64,000 nt of DNA from the NCBI RefSeq assembly GCF_000211815.1, contig NZ_GL890973.1:56231-120230 (forward strand), given 5' to 3'. Below, piece after piece: positions 1 through 8,151 of this stretch (its first letter is position 1; each line of letters begins with the position of its first letter). The position numbers and the translations under genes are program-made. The stretch comes from Moorena producens 3L (GTDB lineage: Bacteria; Cyanobacteriota; Cyanobacteriia; Cyanobacteriales; Coleofasciculaceae). The notes under the pieces are model-generated. The model was not told where the DNA came from. It saw only the letters and a program-made list of their open reading frames with translations, and searched no databases.

Positions 1-1149
1 GGTCAGTCGGTTCAAAACTCTCTCTATATATTCACTCGTAGCCCTTCCTGGTCGAATACCAGGGATACTCGCCCCCATTTTCTTCAAATTCTGGGACATA
101 TCTACTGGGTTTATAATCAGTGAGGCGTAGAAGTAGCTAAAGAACAAAATCAAGACTAAATAGACAGCAACATAGACCCAAGGAGTTTGACCATTGGGGT
201 TGAGATAATTGGCAATCTGGATTAGGACTTGATTGATTGAGCCTAACAATCCATTGCTATTATCGCCACTAGTTATCCCAGCTAGGGATGTGGGTAGGAT
301 TAAGACGGCTGAGGCAAAGATAATTGGCATCACGCCACCTTGGTTTAACCTTAGGGGCAAATAATTTTTCCGCTCCCGGTAAAGGCGCTTACCAACTTGA
401 CGTCTGGCAGTAATAATCGGAATTCGTCGGCTGCCTTCTTGCACAAAGACAATACCAACAATCATGACTAGGAAAACTAACAGCAGCACAATTACCTTAC
501 CCACCGTTTCTCGACCCCCGGTCTGAGCCAGTTCAATGGTTTGACCCAAGGTGCGGGGCAAAACAGCAACAATATTGACAAAAATCAATAGTGAAGCTCC
601 GTTGCCAATACCTCGTTCGGTAATTAACTCTGATAGCCACATCACAAACATAGAGCCAGCCGTGAGGGCAAGTACAGTTTCAAACACAAAGAATGCGCCT
701 GGTTCAACAGCAAACCGCTGTGCCCACAACGATAAGCCAATACTTTGAATCACAGACCAGCCTAGGGCAACATAACGGGTAATCTGACCGATTTTTCGAC
801 GCCCTGCTTCACCTTCATTTTTCTGCAAATTTTCTAAAGCAGGAATTGCTGCCGTTAGCAGTTGTAGGATAATCGAAGCATTAATATAAGGCAAAATTCC
901 CAAGGCAAAAATCCCTAGGGCGGAAAAACCACCACCAGAGAAAAAGTCCAAAAGACCTACAAACGGGCTATTCTGGAGTTCTGCTGAAAATCTGGCTCGA
1001 TCAATTCCTGGTACAGGAAGAAAGACACCCAAGCGGGCTAAAATTAACAAACCAACGGTGACAAGCAGCCGACCTCTAAGGCCAGCCGCTTGAGCCATTT
1101 GCATAAACGTCTCTTGAGCAGTTGGGGCTTTGTCTCGACTGACAGTCAT
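1..1149 (-). CDS. secY: Preprotein translocase subunit SecY, C-terminus beyond window
   Basis: SecY forms the protein-conducting channel of the Sec translocon in the plasma (and in cyanobacteria thylakoid) membrane. The frame opens at ATG 1149 (MTVSRDKAPTAQETFMQMA) and stays open to the window edge, giving about 383 residues of the usual 430-440. Visible family features are the N-terminal GLRGRLLVTVGLLILARLG segment, the plug region (SAELQNSPFVGLLDFFSGGG), ERGIGNGASLLIF, and the C5 loop RRIPI followed by RLNQGGVMPIIFASA. It is the last visible gene of the ribosomal-protein operon, 44 bp after rplO, which is its usual place in cyanobacteria. The missing C-terminus is only a window effect. Confidence 0.97.
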   Translation of the reverse strand, partial: MTVSRDKAPTAQETFMQMAQAAGLRGRLLVTVGLLILARLGVFLPVPGIDRARFSAELQNSPFVGLLDFFSGGGFSALGIFALGILPYINASIILQLLTAAIPALENLQKNEGEAGRRKIGQITRYVALGWSVIQSIGLSLWAQRFAVEPGAFFVFETVLALTAGSMFVMWLSELITERGIGNGASLLIFVNIVAVLPRTLGQTIELAQTGGRETVGKVIVLLLVFLVMIVGIVFVQEGSRRIPIITARRQVGKRLYRERKNYLPLRLNQGGVMPIIFASAVLILPTSLAGITSGDNSNGLLGSINQVLIQIANYLNPNGQTPWVYVAVYLVLILFFSYFYASLIINPVDMSQNLKKMGASIPGIRPGRATSEYIERVLNRLT

Positions 1150-1193
1150 TTAAGGTACCTCTTGAAGATACAGGAGCATAAGGGCTAAAGGGG

Positions 1194-1643
1194 TTACTTA
1201 GCTATAACTTCCCAGCTGCCACCAGCCGCCTCGATTTTTTGGCGGGCACCACTTGTAAAGGCAGCAGCTTTTATATTGAGTGGCACATTCAGCTCCCCAT
1301 CACCGAGTAGTTTCAATGGACCATCATTGGTGGTGACCACACCTGTCTCCAACAATGATTCCAAAGTTACCTCAGTATTGGCGGGAAGTGAGGCCAACTT
1401 ACCTACGTTGATTGTAGTGTAATGTTTGGGGTTAATGACCGTAAAGTGTTTTAACTTGGGGATACGGCGATATAAGGGCATCTGACCCCCTTCAAAACCA
1501 GGTCTTGTCCCTCGACCTGAACGGGATTTTTGACCACGCATTCCAAAACCGCAGCTAGCCCCTTGACCAGCGGCAATGCCACGACCTACACGGCGTCGGC
1601 GCTTTTTGGAGCCTTTTTTTGGGACTGCATCATTGATTCTCAT
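1194..1643 (-). CDS. rplO: 50S ribosomal protein L15
   Basis: L15 is a late-assembling protein of the large subunit. The 149-residue product has the Gly/Arg-rich N-terminus typical of the family (KKRRRRVGRGIAAGQGASCG, then RGQKSRSGRG), followed by the FEGGQMPLYRRIPKLKHF block and the C-terminal fold. It lies between rpsE and secY, the canonical spc order. The 107-bp gap to rpsE is unusually long for this operon and carries no gene. Length and motifs are normal, so function is not in doubt. Confidence 0.98.
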   Translation of the reverse strand: MRINDAVPKKGSKKRRRRVGRGIAAGQGASCGFGMRGQKSRSGRGTRPGFEGGQMPLYRRIPKLKHFTVINPKHYTTINVGKLASLPANTEVTLESLLETGVVTTNDGPLKLLGDGELNVPLNIKAAAFTSGARQKIEAAGGSWEVIAK

Positions 1644-1750
1644 CGATCGTTTTTTGTAAGGGTGAAAATGTTTTTTTTAAGATTGACGGCTGACGCTAAA
1701 CCGTCAACCTTGAGCATATTACTTTTATTTCTAGCTACCTGGTTTTTAAT

Positions 1751-2272
1751 TTATGCATAGATTTGTTCAAGGGGAATGTCTCGTTCTTGAGCCACCTCTG
1801 AAAATGTGCGTAGGGAATCAAGAGAGTTGATTGCTGCTCTAGCATTATTGAGGGGGTTATTGGAACCAAGCTGTTTAGCTAAGACATTTTTAACTCCAGC
1901 TAACTCAAGTACTGTGCGCACAGCACCCCCAGCAATTACCCCAGTTCCGGGAGCAGCAGGTCGCATGATTACTTTGGCTCCCACCGCCCTACCTCTAGAT
2001 GGGTGAGGAATGGAATTAGTTTTGGTTAAGGGTACATCAATCAGTTGCTTTTTGGCATCAGCAACTCCTTTACGGACAGCACCAATTACATCACTGGCTT
2101 TGCCTACACCAACCCCCACTTGACCTTTTTCATTACCTACAACTACGATGGCCCGGAAGCTCAACTTTTTGCCCCCTTTGACCACCTTACTAACGCGGCG
2201 GATTTGGATAACCCGCTCTTGCCAATTACTTTCTTTTTCTTTAGAGCGGTTGTTTTTTCTACGATTTGCCAT
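1751..2272 (-). CDS. rpsE: 30S ribosomal protein S5
   Basis: S5 sits at the mRNA entry side of the 30S subunit and contributes to decoding accuracy. The 173-residue product has the cyanobacterial basic N-terminus (MANRRKNNRSKEKESNWQER), the double-stranded-RNA-binding-like domain with GGKKLSFRAIVVVGNEKGQVG near residues 33-55, and the C-terminal S5 domain (VIMRPAAPGTGVIAGGAVRTVLELAG). It is placed after rplR as expected. The 114-bp spacer to rplR is filled with degenerate TTAATT/TTAGTT-type repeats rather than coding sequence. Confidence 0.98.
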   Translation of the reverse strand: MANRRKNNRSKEKESNWQERVIQIRRVSKVVKGGKKLSFRAIVVVGNEKGQVGVGVGKASDVIGAVRKGVADAKKQLIDVPLTKTNSIPHPSRGRAVGAKVIMRPAAPGTGVIAGGAVRTVLELAGVKNVLAKQLGSNNPLNNARAAINSLDSLRTFSEVAQERDIPLEQIYA

Positions 2273-2386
2273 AGTTCGCTAGAAATTAAATCATGATAGT
2301 AAGTATTCAAAGATTAGCTAATTTATAGTTGCTAATTTTTAACTGTTAATTTCAATTTTCAGTTGTTAATTGTCAATTAGCATTTA

Positions 2387-2749
2387 CTAAAAATCTAGCC
2401 CTGCTTCACGAGCAGCTTCTGCTAAAGCTTTGACACGACCATGATATAGGTAGCCCCCACGGTCAAAGACCACTTTCTTGAGACCTTTTTCTAGTGCTCG
2501 CTGGGCCACCAACTGACCCACTTTAGCTGAGGCTTCACAAGTGGCTCCAGATTTGAGTTCAGATCTCAGAGCTGGTTCTAACGTTGAAGCTGCCACTATG
2601 GTATGTTGCTGATTGTCATCGATAACTTGCACATAAATGTGCTCATTAGAGCGAAATACAGCTAATCTTGGGCGTTCAGCAGTACCACTGACTTTCCGGC
2701 GTACCCGCCTATGTCTGTGTCGTATAGATTCTTTTCGAGTAAGTTTCAT
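2387..2749 (-). CDS. rplR: 50S ribosomal protein L18
   Basis: L18 binds 5S rRNA with L5 and anchors it in the central protuberance. The 120-residue product has the basic N-terminus (MKLTRKESIRHRHRRVRRK), the SGTAERPRLAVFRSNEHIYVQ strand and the C-terminal FDRGGYLYHGRVKALAEAAREAGLDF signature. Its start is only 3 bp after the rplF stop, so the two are probably co-translated. Length is normal for the family. Confidence 0.98.
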   Translation of the reverse strand: MKLTRKESIRHRHRRVRRKVSGTAERPRLAVFRSNEHIYVQVIDDNQQHTIVAASTLEPALRSELKSGATCEASAKVGQLVAQRALEKGLKKVVFDRGGYLYHGRVKALAEAAREAGLDF

Positions 2750-2752
2750 AGT

Positions 2753-3292
2753 TTACTTCTTACCTGCTTTACCAGCTTTACGTCTGACTATTTCACCGGC
2801 ATATCGAATGCCTTTACCTTTATAGACTTCTGGGGGTCGAACTGCACGAATTTTTGCAGCTGTGTTGCCTACAACTTCTTTGTTGATGCCACTGACAATC
2901 ACGTTGGTGTTGTTTTCAACTTTGACTTGAATCCCCTCAGGAGGAACGATCTCCACTGGCTTGCTGTAACCAACGTTTAAAATCAGATTACGACCCTGCA
3001 CTTGAGCTCGATAACCGACTCCCTGAATGTCCAAACGTTTTTCAAACCCTTTGGAGACTCCCTCAATCATGTTGGCAACCAAAGTGCGAGACAAACCATG
3101 ACTTTCACGGGCGGTTCGGGTTTCTTCGCGCCGGGAAACCTGTACAGTTTCACCAACTTGCTCAGCTTTAATTGTATCTGGCAAAACCCAATCCAGTTCA
3201 CCTTTGGAACCTTTGACCTTCACCTGTTGACCGTCTATTGTTACAGTAACTTTACTGGGAATTGGTATAGGGCGCTTGCCAATACGTGACAT
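2753..3292 (-). CDS. rplF: 50S ribosomal protein L6
   Basis: L6 lies near the factor-binding site of the large subunit. The 179-residue product starts MSRIGKRPIPIPSKV and carries both L6 repeats, ending in the conserved RPPEVYKGKGIRYAGEIVRRKAGKAGKK region. A good Shine-Dalgarno (GGAGGAT on the coding strand) lies just upstream of ATG 3292. The gene is preceded by an unusually long 262-bp spacer separating it from rpsH. Confidence 0.98.
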   Translation of the reverse strand: MSRIGKRPIPIPSKVTVTIDGQQVKVKGSKGELDWVLPDTIKAEQVGETVQVSRREETRTARESHGLSRTLVANMIEGVSKGFEKRLDIQGVGYRAQVQGRNLILNVGYSKPVEIVPPEGIQVKVENNTNVIVSGINKEVVGNTAAKIRAVRPPEVYKGKGIRYAGEIVRRKAGKAGKK

Positions 3293-3554
3293 AAAATTAT
3301 CCTCCTAACTAAAGAAGTATGAAATATAAAGTATGAAGTATGAAGTATGAAGTATGTCATGAATTGGTTAATCAGCTAATCCGATCAATCCTAGGTTGGC
3401 CCAAGGACCGTTTGGCATATACTGAGCTGATTATTGCTCGAACTGATGCTCTAATCTACAGGGGCTTCCAGCTGATAGCTGGCAAGCCTAGATTTTTAAG
3501 TAGCGAGTCAGCTGACGGCTCTTAGTAGATCCTTCATCCTTCATGCTTCATCCT
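3293..3554. repeat. Repeat-filled spacer between rplF and rpsH
   Basis: This 262-bp spacer has no credible gene. At 3314-3358 it holds a 7-bp tandem repeat (unit TGAAGTA, about six copies), at about 3465-3487 a small inverted repeat around CAGCTGATAGCTG, and at 3527-3556 a short CATCCTTCAT-type repeat. In most bacteria rpsH and rplF are nearly contiguous, so the repeats appear to have expanded inside an otherwise compact operon. Confidence 0.7.
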
Positions 3555-3956
3555 TTACCATACGTAACACAGAACTTCACCACCAATTCCCCGACGCCTT
3601 GCTTCCCTGTCGGTCATGATGCCATTAGAAGTAGAGATAATAGCAATCCCAATCCCTCCCAAGACTCTTGGCAGTTCTTTACGGTTGGAGTAAACTCGCA
3701 ATCCAGGTTTACTCACCCGCTTCAGGGCTCTGATAATTGGTTTGCGATTGTTGCCCTTGTATTTTAGGGAAACAACTAAGTATTTTTTGACCCCTTCGCC
3801 TGCTTCCTCAAAATCAGTAATAAAGCCTTCTTCTTTGAGTACTTGGGCAATCGCCCGGGTCATTTTAGTTGATTGTACATTTGTTGTTTGATGCCGAACC
3901 AAGCAGGCATTTCTAATGCGGGTCAGCATATCTGCAATTGTGTCGTTTGCCGGCAT
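3555..3956 (-). CDS. rpsH: 30S ribosomal protein S8
   Basis: S8 binds the central domain of 16S rRNA early in 30S assembly; in E. coli it also represses the spc operon. The 133-residue product begins MPANDTIADMLTRIRNA, the family N-terminus, and ends with the C-terminal signature LGGIGIAIISTSNGIMTDREARRRGIGGEVLCYVW. It lies 23 bp after rplE. The long repeat-filled spacer to rplF lies downstream of it. Confidence 0.98.
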   Translation of the reverse strand: MPANDTIADMLTRIRNACLVRHQTTNVQSTKMTRAIAQVLKEEGFITDFEEAGEGVKKYLVVSLKYKGNNRKPIIRALKRVSKPGLRVYSNRKELPRVLGGIGIAIISTSNGIMTDREARRRGIGGEVLCYVW

Positions 3957-3979
3957 TGTTCCTTCCTATGATTACAGGC

Positions 3980-4525
3980 TTATTTATCCCGGAAAGGCAT
4001 TCCCATCTCTTTGAGTAAGGCGCGACCTTCTTCGTCAGTGTTGGCAGTGGTGACTATGGTAATATCCATACCACGAATCTGATCGATGCTGTCGTAGTCT
4101 ACTTCTGGAAAAATGAGTTGCTCTCGCACCCCAAGAGTGTAGTTACCACGACCGTCAAAGCTTCTAGGGCTAAGACCCCGAAAGTCCCGAATTCTTGGTA
4201 GGGCTAAGTTAATTAGCCGCTCTAGAAAGGAGTACATACGCTCTGAACGGAGGGTAACCGTGACACCAACAGGCATCCCGGCACGGATTTTAAAACCCGC
4301 GATCGCTTGTTTTGCTCGTGTGACCACCGGTTTTTGACCGGTGATTATGGCAATTTCGTTTACCGATGATTCCAGAGCCTTGGCATTTTGAGATGCCTCT
4401 CCTAATCCTCGGTTAAGACTAACTTTGACTAATTTCGGTACTTGATGAATGTTTTTGTAACCGAATTGCTCTTTTAATTTGGGGACTATTGTTTCCTGGT
4501 ATAGGATTTTTAACCCTTTTGTCAT
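3980..4525 (-). CDS. rplE: 50S ribosomal protein L5
   Basis: L5 binds 5S rRNA and contacts P-site tRNA. The 181-residue product has the diagnostic LVKVSLNRGLGEASQNAKAL, ITGQKPVVTRAKQAIAGFKIR and LPRIRDFRGLSPRSFDGRGNY blocks and ends IVTTANTDEEGRALLKEMGMPFRDK. Length is typical. The 74-bp spacer to rplX is made of about 7-bp degenerate repeats (CATTAGT/CATTGGT type). Confidence 0.98.
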   Translation of the reverse strand: MTKGLKILYQETIVPKLKEQFGYKNIHQVPKLVKVSLNRGLGEASQNAKALESSVNEIAIITGQKPVVTRAKQAIAGFKIRAGMPVGVTVTLRSERMYSFLERLINLALPRIRDFRGLSPRSFDGRGNYTLGVREQLIFPEVDYDSIDQIRGMDITIVTTANTDEEGRALLKEMGMPFRDK

Positions 4526-4599
4526 AGTTTTTTTCCTTTGATTTCCCTGGGCTTGGTCAGGGCAATTGTCATTAGTTATTAGTCATTGGTCATTGACCA

Positions 4600-4983
4600 T
4601 TAGCCATTAGTAACTGAATAATTAGTCAATAATCTCACCAGTTTTTTTGAGCATCCGCACCTTCCGACCATCGTCGGTAAAGGTATAGCAGATGCGGCTA
4701 GCAATTTTTCTTTATTCGAGTAAAGCATAACGTTGGAGCTATGGATTGGAGCTTCAAACGTAGCAATTTGACCTTTCTCACCTTCTTGTTGAGGCTTGAC
4801 ATGCTTAGTTTTGACGTTAACTCCTTTGACTACTACCTTGCTAATTTTGGGTAGCGTCCGCAAAATTTCTCCAATTTTGCCTTTATCTCGACCGGCAATC
4901 ACTTGTACCGTGTCGCCCTTTTTAACGTGCATTTTGTAGCGTAATGGGGTATCAGTTTGTGCCTTCTGGTGTTTAATTGGCAT
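4600..4983 (-). CDS. rplX: 50S ribosomal protein L24, 3' end frameshifted
   Basis: L24 initiates large-subunit assembly. The KOW domain is intact (MHVKKGDTVQVIAGRDKGKIGEIL). After residue 90 or so (MLYSNKEK) the annotated frame gives an unfamiliar tail ending SVTNG. Reading one base out of phase from the A5 run (plus-strand T5 at 4705-4709) restores the family C-terminus, ASRICYTFTDDGRKVRMLKK then TGEIID, with a stop at 4622-4624. One missing A (A6 would encode KEKI) explains everything; the restored protein would be 120 residues, the usual length. It is either a sequencing or assembly error, a real C-terminal alteration, or ribosomal slippage. The start ATG overlaps the rplN stop by one base (TGATG). 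Confidence 0.93.
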   Translation of the reverse strand: MPIKHQKAQTDTPLRYKMHVKKGDTVQVIAGRDKGKIGEILRTLPKISKVVVKGVNVKTKHVKPQQEGEKGQIATFEAPIHSSNVMLYSNKEKLLAASAIPLPTMVGRCGCSKKLVRLLTNYSVTNG

Positions 4984-5351
4984 CAGAGTACCTCCGGAGC
5001 AAGGGATATAATTTTTGTGAAGTTTTTCTCTCGCAGTTCCCGCGCTACAGGGCCAAAAACGCGGGTCCCTCTGGGATTGCCATCTGGGTTTATGATTACT
5101 GCTGCGTTGTCATCAAAGCGAATACTCATACCGCTTTCCCGACGTAGCCCCTTGCGGGTGCGCACAATCACAGCCCTAACTACATCTGACTTTTTGACGC
5201 CCATATTTGGAATGGCATCTTTGACCACACCAATAATTACATCACCCACACCGCCGTAGCGCCGATTTCCTGCACCAATAACGCGGATGCACATTATTTT
5301 TCTGGCTCCACTGTTGTCAGCAACGTTTAGGTAGCTCTCTTGTTGAATCAT
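4983..5351 (-). CDS. rplN: 50S ribosomal protein L14
   Basis: L14 sits at the subunit interface with L19 and forms bridge contacts with 16S rRNA. The 122-residue product starts MIQQESYLNVADNSGARKIMCIRVIG and keeps the GDVIIGVVKDAIPNMGVKKSDVVRAV and VFGPVARELREKNFTKIISLAPEVL signatures. Length is exact for the family. The 151-bp gap to rpsQ contains degenerate GAGTTA(T) repeats and no gene. Confidence 0.98.
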   Translation of the reverse strand: MIQQESYLNVADNSGARKIMCIRVIGAGNRRYGGVGDVIIGVVKDAIPNMGVKKSDVVRAVIVRTRKGLRRESGMSIRFDDNAAVIINPDGNPRGTRVFGPVARELREKNFTKIISLAPEVL

Positions 5352-5502
5352 CAGTGTTCCTCCTCTAATAGAGTAATGAGTTATGAGTTAAACGAGTTAT
5401 TAGTTAAACATTGCTAAGTTTCCAATTCCGAAAGGATTTTCTTCCGAGATCTCACGCACATTGGTAGGTCGTGGAAAACCCACATCGACTAGGGTTAACT
5501 CG

Positions 5503-5751
5503 CTATTTTGAGGAACTACTGACGATTTCAGCAACCATCCAGCGTTTGGTACGACTCAGTGGTCGTGTTTCTCTAATCCGAACGCGATCGCCTTCTTTAC
5601 ATTTATTTTCCTCATCATGAGCTTTGTATCGCTTGGTACGCACAACAATTTTGCCGTACTTTGGGTGGGGAGACCTATTTTCAATAGCCACCACCACAGT
5701 TTTGTTCATTTTGTCGCTGACCACCAGGCCAACTCTCTCTTTTGCTGCCAT
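5503..5751 (-). CDS. rpsQ: 30S ribosomal protein S17
   Basis: S17 is a primary 16S rRNA-binding OB-fold protein. The 82-residue product shows MAAKERVGLVVSDKMNKTVVV, the HPKYGKIVVRTKRYKAHDEEN motif and GDRVRIRETRPLSRTKRWMV. It follows rpmC by 8 bp, as usual. Nothing about it is abnormal. Confidence 0.98.
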   Translation of the reverse strand: MAAKERVGLVVSDKMNKTVVVAIENRSPHPKYGKIVVRTKRYKAHDEENKCKEGDRVRIRETRPLSRTKRWMVAEIVSSSSK

Positions 5752-5759
5752 ACTATTCC

Positions 5760-6044
5760 TTATGCTTCTGATTCTGATTGTGGGGTATCACTTTGTTCTG
5801 ATTGTGGGGTATCACTTTGTGAGGTATCTGTTGATTCTTTCTGTTTAGCGAGTTGGCGTTCTCGTTCTACTGTCATTAGCTGAGCGATTCGGTGCTTAAG
5901 ATGCTTAAACTGGTGAGGTTTTTCTAAGCGTTTGGTTGCCTTTTGCAGGCGCAAGTCAAACAACTGACGCTTAGCTGCTAAGATTTCCTGCTCTAGTTCG
6001 GCATCGCTCAGGCTTCTAGCATCTTCTATCTTGGGCAGAGCCAT
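5760..6044 (-). CDS. rpmC: 50S ribosomal protein L29 with repeated acidic tail
   Basis: L29 lies near the peptide exit tunnel. Residues 1-68 are the normal two-helix protein (MALPKIEDARSLSDAELEQEILAAKRQLFDLRLQK). The C-terminus is extended by about 25 residues of low-complexity sequence in which SDTPQSEQ is repeated; the DNA shows a 24-bp direct repeat at about 5765-5820 (unit containing GATTGTGGGGTATCACTTTG). The unit is a multiple of 3, so the frame is kept. The extension is probably a tolerated repeat expansion. The start lies 3 bp after the rplP stop. Confidence 0.97.
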   Translation of the reverse strand: MALPKIEDARSLSDAELEQEILAAKRQLFDLRLQKATKRLEKPHQFKHLKHRIAQLMTVERERQLAKQKESTDTSQSDTPQSEQSDTPQSESEA

Positions 6045-6047
6045 AGC

Positions 6048-6467
6048 TTATACCTGTTCCCCTTCACGAGAAATGAACTTCAATTTAATGGGAAATTTGT
6101 TCGCAGCCAGACGCATGGCTTCCCGAGCCACCTCTTCGCTTACCCCAGCGATTTCATAGATAATCCGACCGGGTTTAACTACTGCTACCCAAAACTCTGG
6201 GGAACCTTTTCCAGAACCCATACGAGTTTCTGCTGGACGCATGGTGACTGGTTTATCTGGGAAAATTCGAATCCAGATTTTGCCACCACGACGAACGTAG
6301 CGCGTCATTGCCCGACGACCTGCTTCGATTTGGCGGGAGGTAATCCAAGCTGGTTCTGTGGCTTGCAGGGCATAATCACCAAAGTTAATGGTACTGCCAC
6401 GAGTGGCCATACCCTTCATTCGTCCCCGGTGCTGTTTGCGATATTTTGTTCTTTTTGGACTTAACAT
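6048..6467 (-). CDS. rplP: 50S ribosomal protein L16
   Basis: L16 shapes the A-site tRNA-binding region of the 50S subunit. The start is taken at ATG 6467 (MLSPKRTKYRKQHRGRMKG), which is the family N-terminus; a longer frame from 6512 adds 15 residues with no family match (MSVFNFRFSINKEQI). The 139-residue product has GDYALQATEPAWITSRQIEAGRRAM and RMGSGKGSPEFWVAVVKPG. Order and spacing are canonical. Confidence 0.98.
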   Translation of the reverse strand: MLSPKRTKYRKQHRGRMKGMATRGSTINFGDYALQATEPAWITSRQIEAGRRAMTRYVRRGGKIWIRIFPDKPVTMRPAETRMGSGKGSPEFWVAVVKPGRIIYEIAGVSEEVAREAMRLAANKFPIKLKFISREGEQV

Positions 6468-6552
6468 AATTTGTTCTTTGTTAATTGAAAATCGAAAATT
6501 GAAAACTGACAATTAACAAGCAAGCAATTTTCAAAATACTAGTGAGTCATTA

Positions 6553-7278
6553 CTAGTCATTTGAGCGGTCTTCAAACTGCTGGCGGCGTTTTGGCTGACG
6601 GCGACGAGGTTGAGCTGTGTTAGGGGTAGGCTTTTCTTCTTGACCGGGAATCACTTCCCCTTTGAACACCCAAACTTTAATGCCCAAAATTCCATAAATG
6701 GTTTGGGCCGTTTTGTAGGAATAGTCAATATTTGCCCGGAGGGTATGGAGGGGCACTCGTCCTTCACGAGTCCACTCGGTTCGGGCAATTTCAGCTCCAT
6801 TTAACCGACCACCTACCTGAACTTTAATCCCTTGGACATCAGCCCGCTGAGCCCGCTGAATTGCTTGACGAACCACTCGTCTGAAGGAAACTCGGCGCTC
6901 TAGCTGTTGGGCAATGTACTCGGCAATTAGGGTAGCATCTGCATCCACCCGTGATACTTCCACGACATTGATACGAATCTGACGATTGTTGCCCAGGGAT
7001 TTTTGCAGACCGACACGCAAAGACTCAATACCACTGCCACCACGACCAACAACTACTCCAGGTCGAGCTGTATGAATTTCTAAATCAATCTGGTCAGCTT
7101 TGCGCTCAATCCGGATGTCGGAAATTCCAGCATTATTGAGGTTTTTGTCAACATATTGTCTGATTTGATAATCTTCCTGCAACAGAAGCGGATAACGCTT
7201 TGAGTCGGCAAACCAGCGAGAGCGATGCTCTTGCGTGATACCTAGCCGAAAACCAATTGGATGTATTTTCTGTCCCAC
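6553..7278 (-). CDS. rpsC: 30S ribosomal protein S3
   Basis: S3 lines the mRNA entry channel. The 241-residue product starts MGQKIHPIGFRLGITQEHRSRW, has the KH domain with the VVGRGGSGIESLR motif near residue 75, and the C-terminal domain with GWxNGxEIARTEW-type sequence (VGGRLNGAEIARTEWTREGRVP). The basic Pro/Arg/Gln-rich C-terminal tail is normal for cyanobacteria. It lies between rplV and rplP. Confidence 0.98.
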   Translation of the reverse strand: MGQKIHPIGFRLGITQEHRSRWFADSKRYPLLLQEDYQIRQYVDKNLNNAGISDIRIERKADQIDLEIHTARPGVVVGRGGSGIESLRVGLQKSLGNNRQIRINVVEVSRVDADATLIAEYIAQQLERRVSFRRVVRQAIQRAQRADVQGIKVQVGGRLNGAEIARTEWTREGRVPLHTLRANIDYSYKTAQTIYGILGIKVWVFKGEVIPGQEEKPTPNTAQPRRRQPKRRQQFEDRSND

Positions 7279-7354
7279 TGTTCTTTTCTTTCCCTATTAT
7301 CTAGCCATAGCGCTATTAGTGTTCACCCTTGGTAATGCTCAATCAACTCACTAA

Positions 7355-7714
7355 CTAATCATCTACTTCTGGAGAAACAGCCACCGTGATATGGCAGGTT
7401 GGCTTGCGAATCTGATAAGCACGACCTTGAGCTCTTGGTCGATACCGCTTCAAGCTTGGTCCCATATCCGCAAAAGCTTTAGTGATGTATAAGCTAGCTG
7501 GGTCAATCCCTGCATTGTGTTCAGCATTGGCAACAGCGGAGCGTAGTACTTTCAAGACTGGTTGACAAGCCCGGTAGGGCATAAATTCCAGAATGATCAG
7601 AGCTTCCCGATAGGAACGCCCCCGAATTTGGTCAAGTACTCGCCTCACTTTACTTGGAGACATCCGAATGTAGCGTGCGATCGCTTTAGTTTCTGCTGTA
7701 GTGTCTATCGCCAT
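7355..7714 (-). CDS. rplV: 50S ribosomal protein L22
   Basis: L22 has a long beta-hairpin that lines the exit tunnel. The 119-residue product contains AIARYIRMSPSKVRRVLDQIRG near the N-terminus and the tunnel-loop signature GPSLKRYRPRAQGRAYQIRKPTCHITV at the C-terminus. Position after rpsS is canonical and length is normal. Confidence 0.98.
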   Translation of the reverse strand: MAIDTTAETKAIARYIRMSPSKVRRVLDQIRGRSYREALIILEFMPYRACQPVLKVLRSAVANAEHNAGIDPASLYITKAFADMGPSLKRYRPRAQGRAYQIRKPTCHITVAVSPEVDD

Positions 7715-7764
7715 CGTTCCATCATTTGCTTTCTTTATAGCTACTAACTACTGAACTAATCACT

Positions 7765-8040
7765 TTAACGACGGGCCTTACCATCCTTAACATGTCCCCG
7801 AAATGTTCGAGTCGGGGCAAATTCGCCCAGCTTATGACCTACCATCTGCTCATTGATAAAAACTGGTACATGTGTCCGCCCGTTATGAACGGCAATGGTG
7901 TGACCAACCATCTGCGGCACAATGGTCGAGGCTCTTGACCAGGTTTTAATCACCTGTTTTTCACCTTTAGCATTCAAGGTTTCAATCTTAGTCAGAAGAC
8001 TATCGGCTATAAAAGGACCTTTTTTTAATGAACGACCCAT
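7765..8040 (-). CDS. rpsS: 30S ribosomal protein S19
   Basis: S19 sits in the head of the 30S subunit near the A-site finger. The 91-residue product is MGRSLKKGPFIADSLLTKIE followed by the signature INEQMVGHKLGEFAPTRTFRGH. The spacer to rplB (8041-8151) is a degenerate 7-bp repeat array with units such as TAGTTGT, TAGTTGG and TAGTTAA. Confidence 0.98.
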   Translation of the reverse strand: MGRSLKKGPFIADSLLTKIETLNAKGEKQVIKTWSRASTIVPQMVGHTIAVHNGRTHVPVFINEQMVGHKLGEFAPTRTFRGHVKDGKARR

Positions 8041-8151
8041 AATTCAACGCTCGTTAGTTTTTAGTTGTTAGTTGGTAGTTAATAGTTGCTAGTTGGTAGT
8101 GATTAGTTGCTATTTACAACGTTTAACCTGCTAACTTTAACGTTCAACTCC

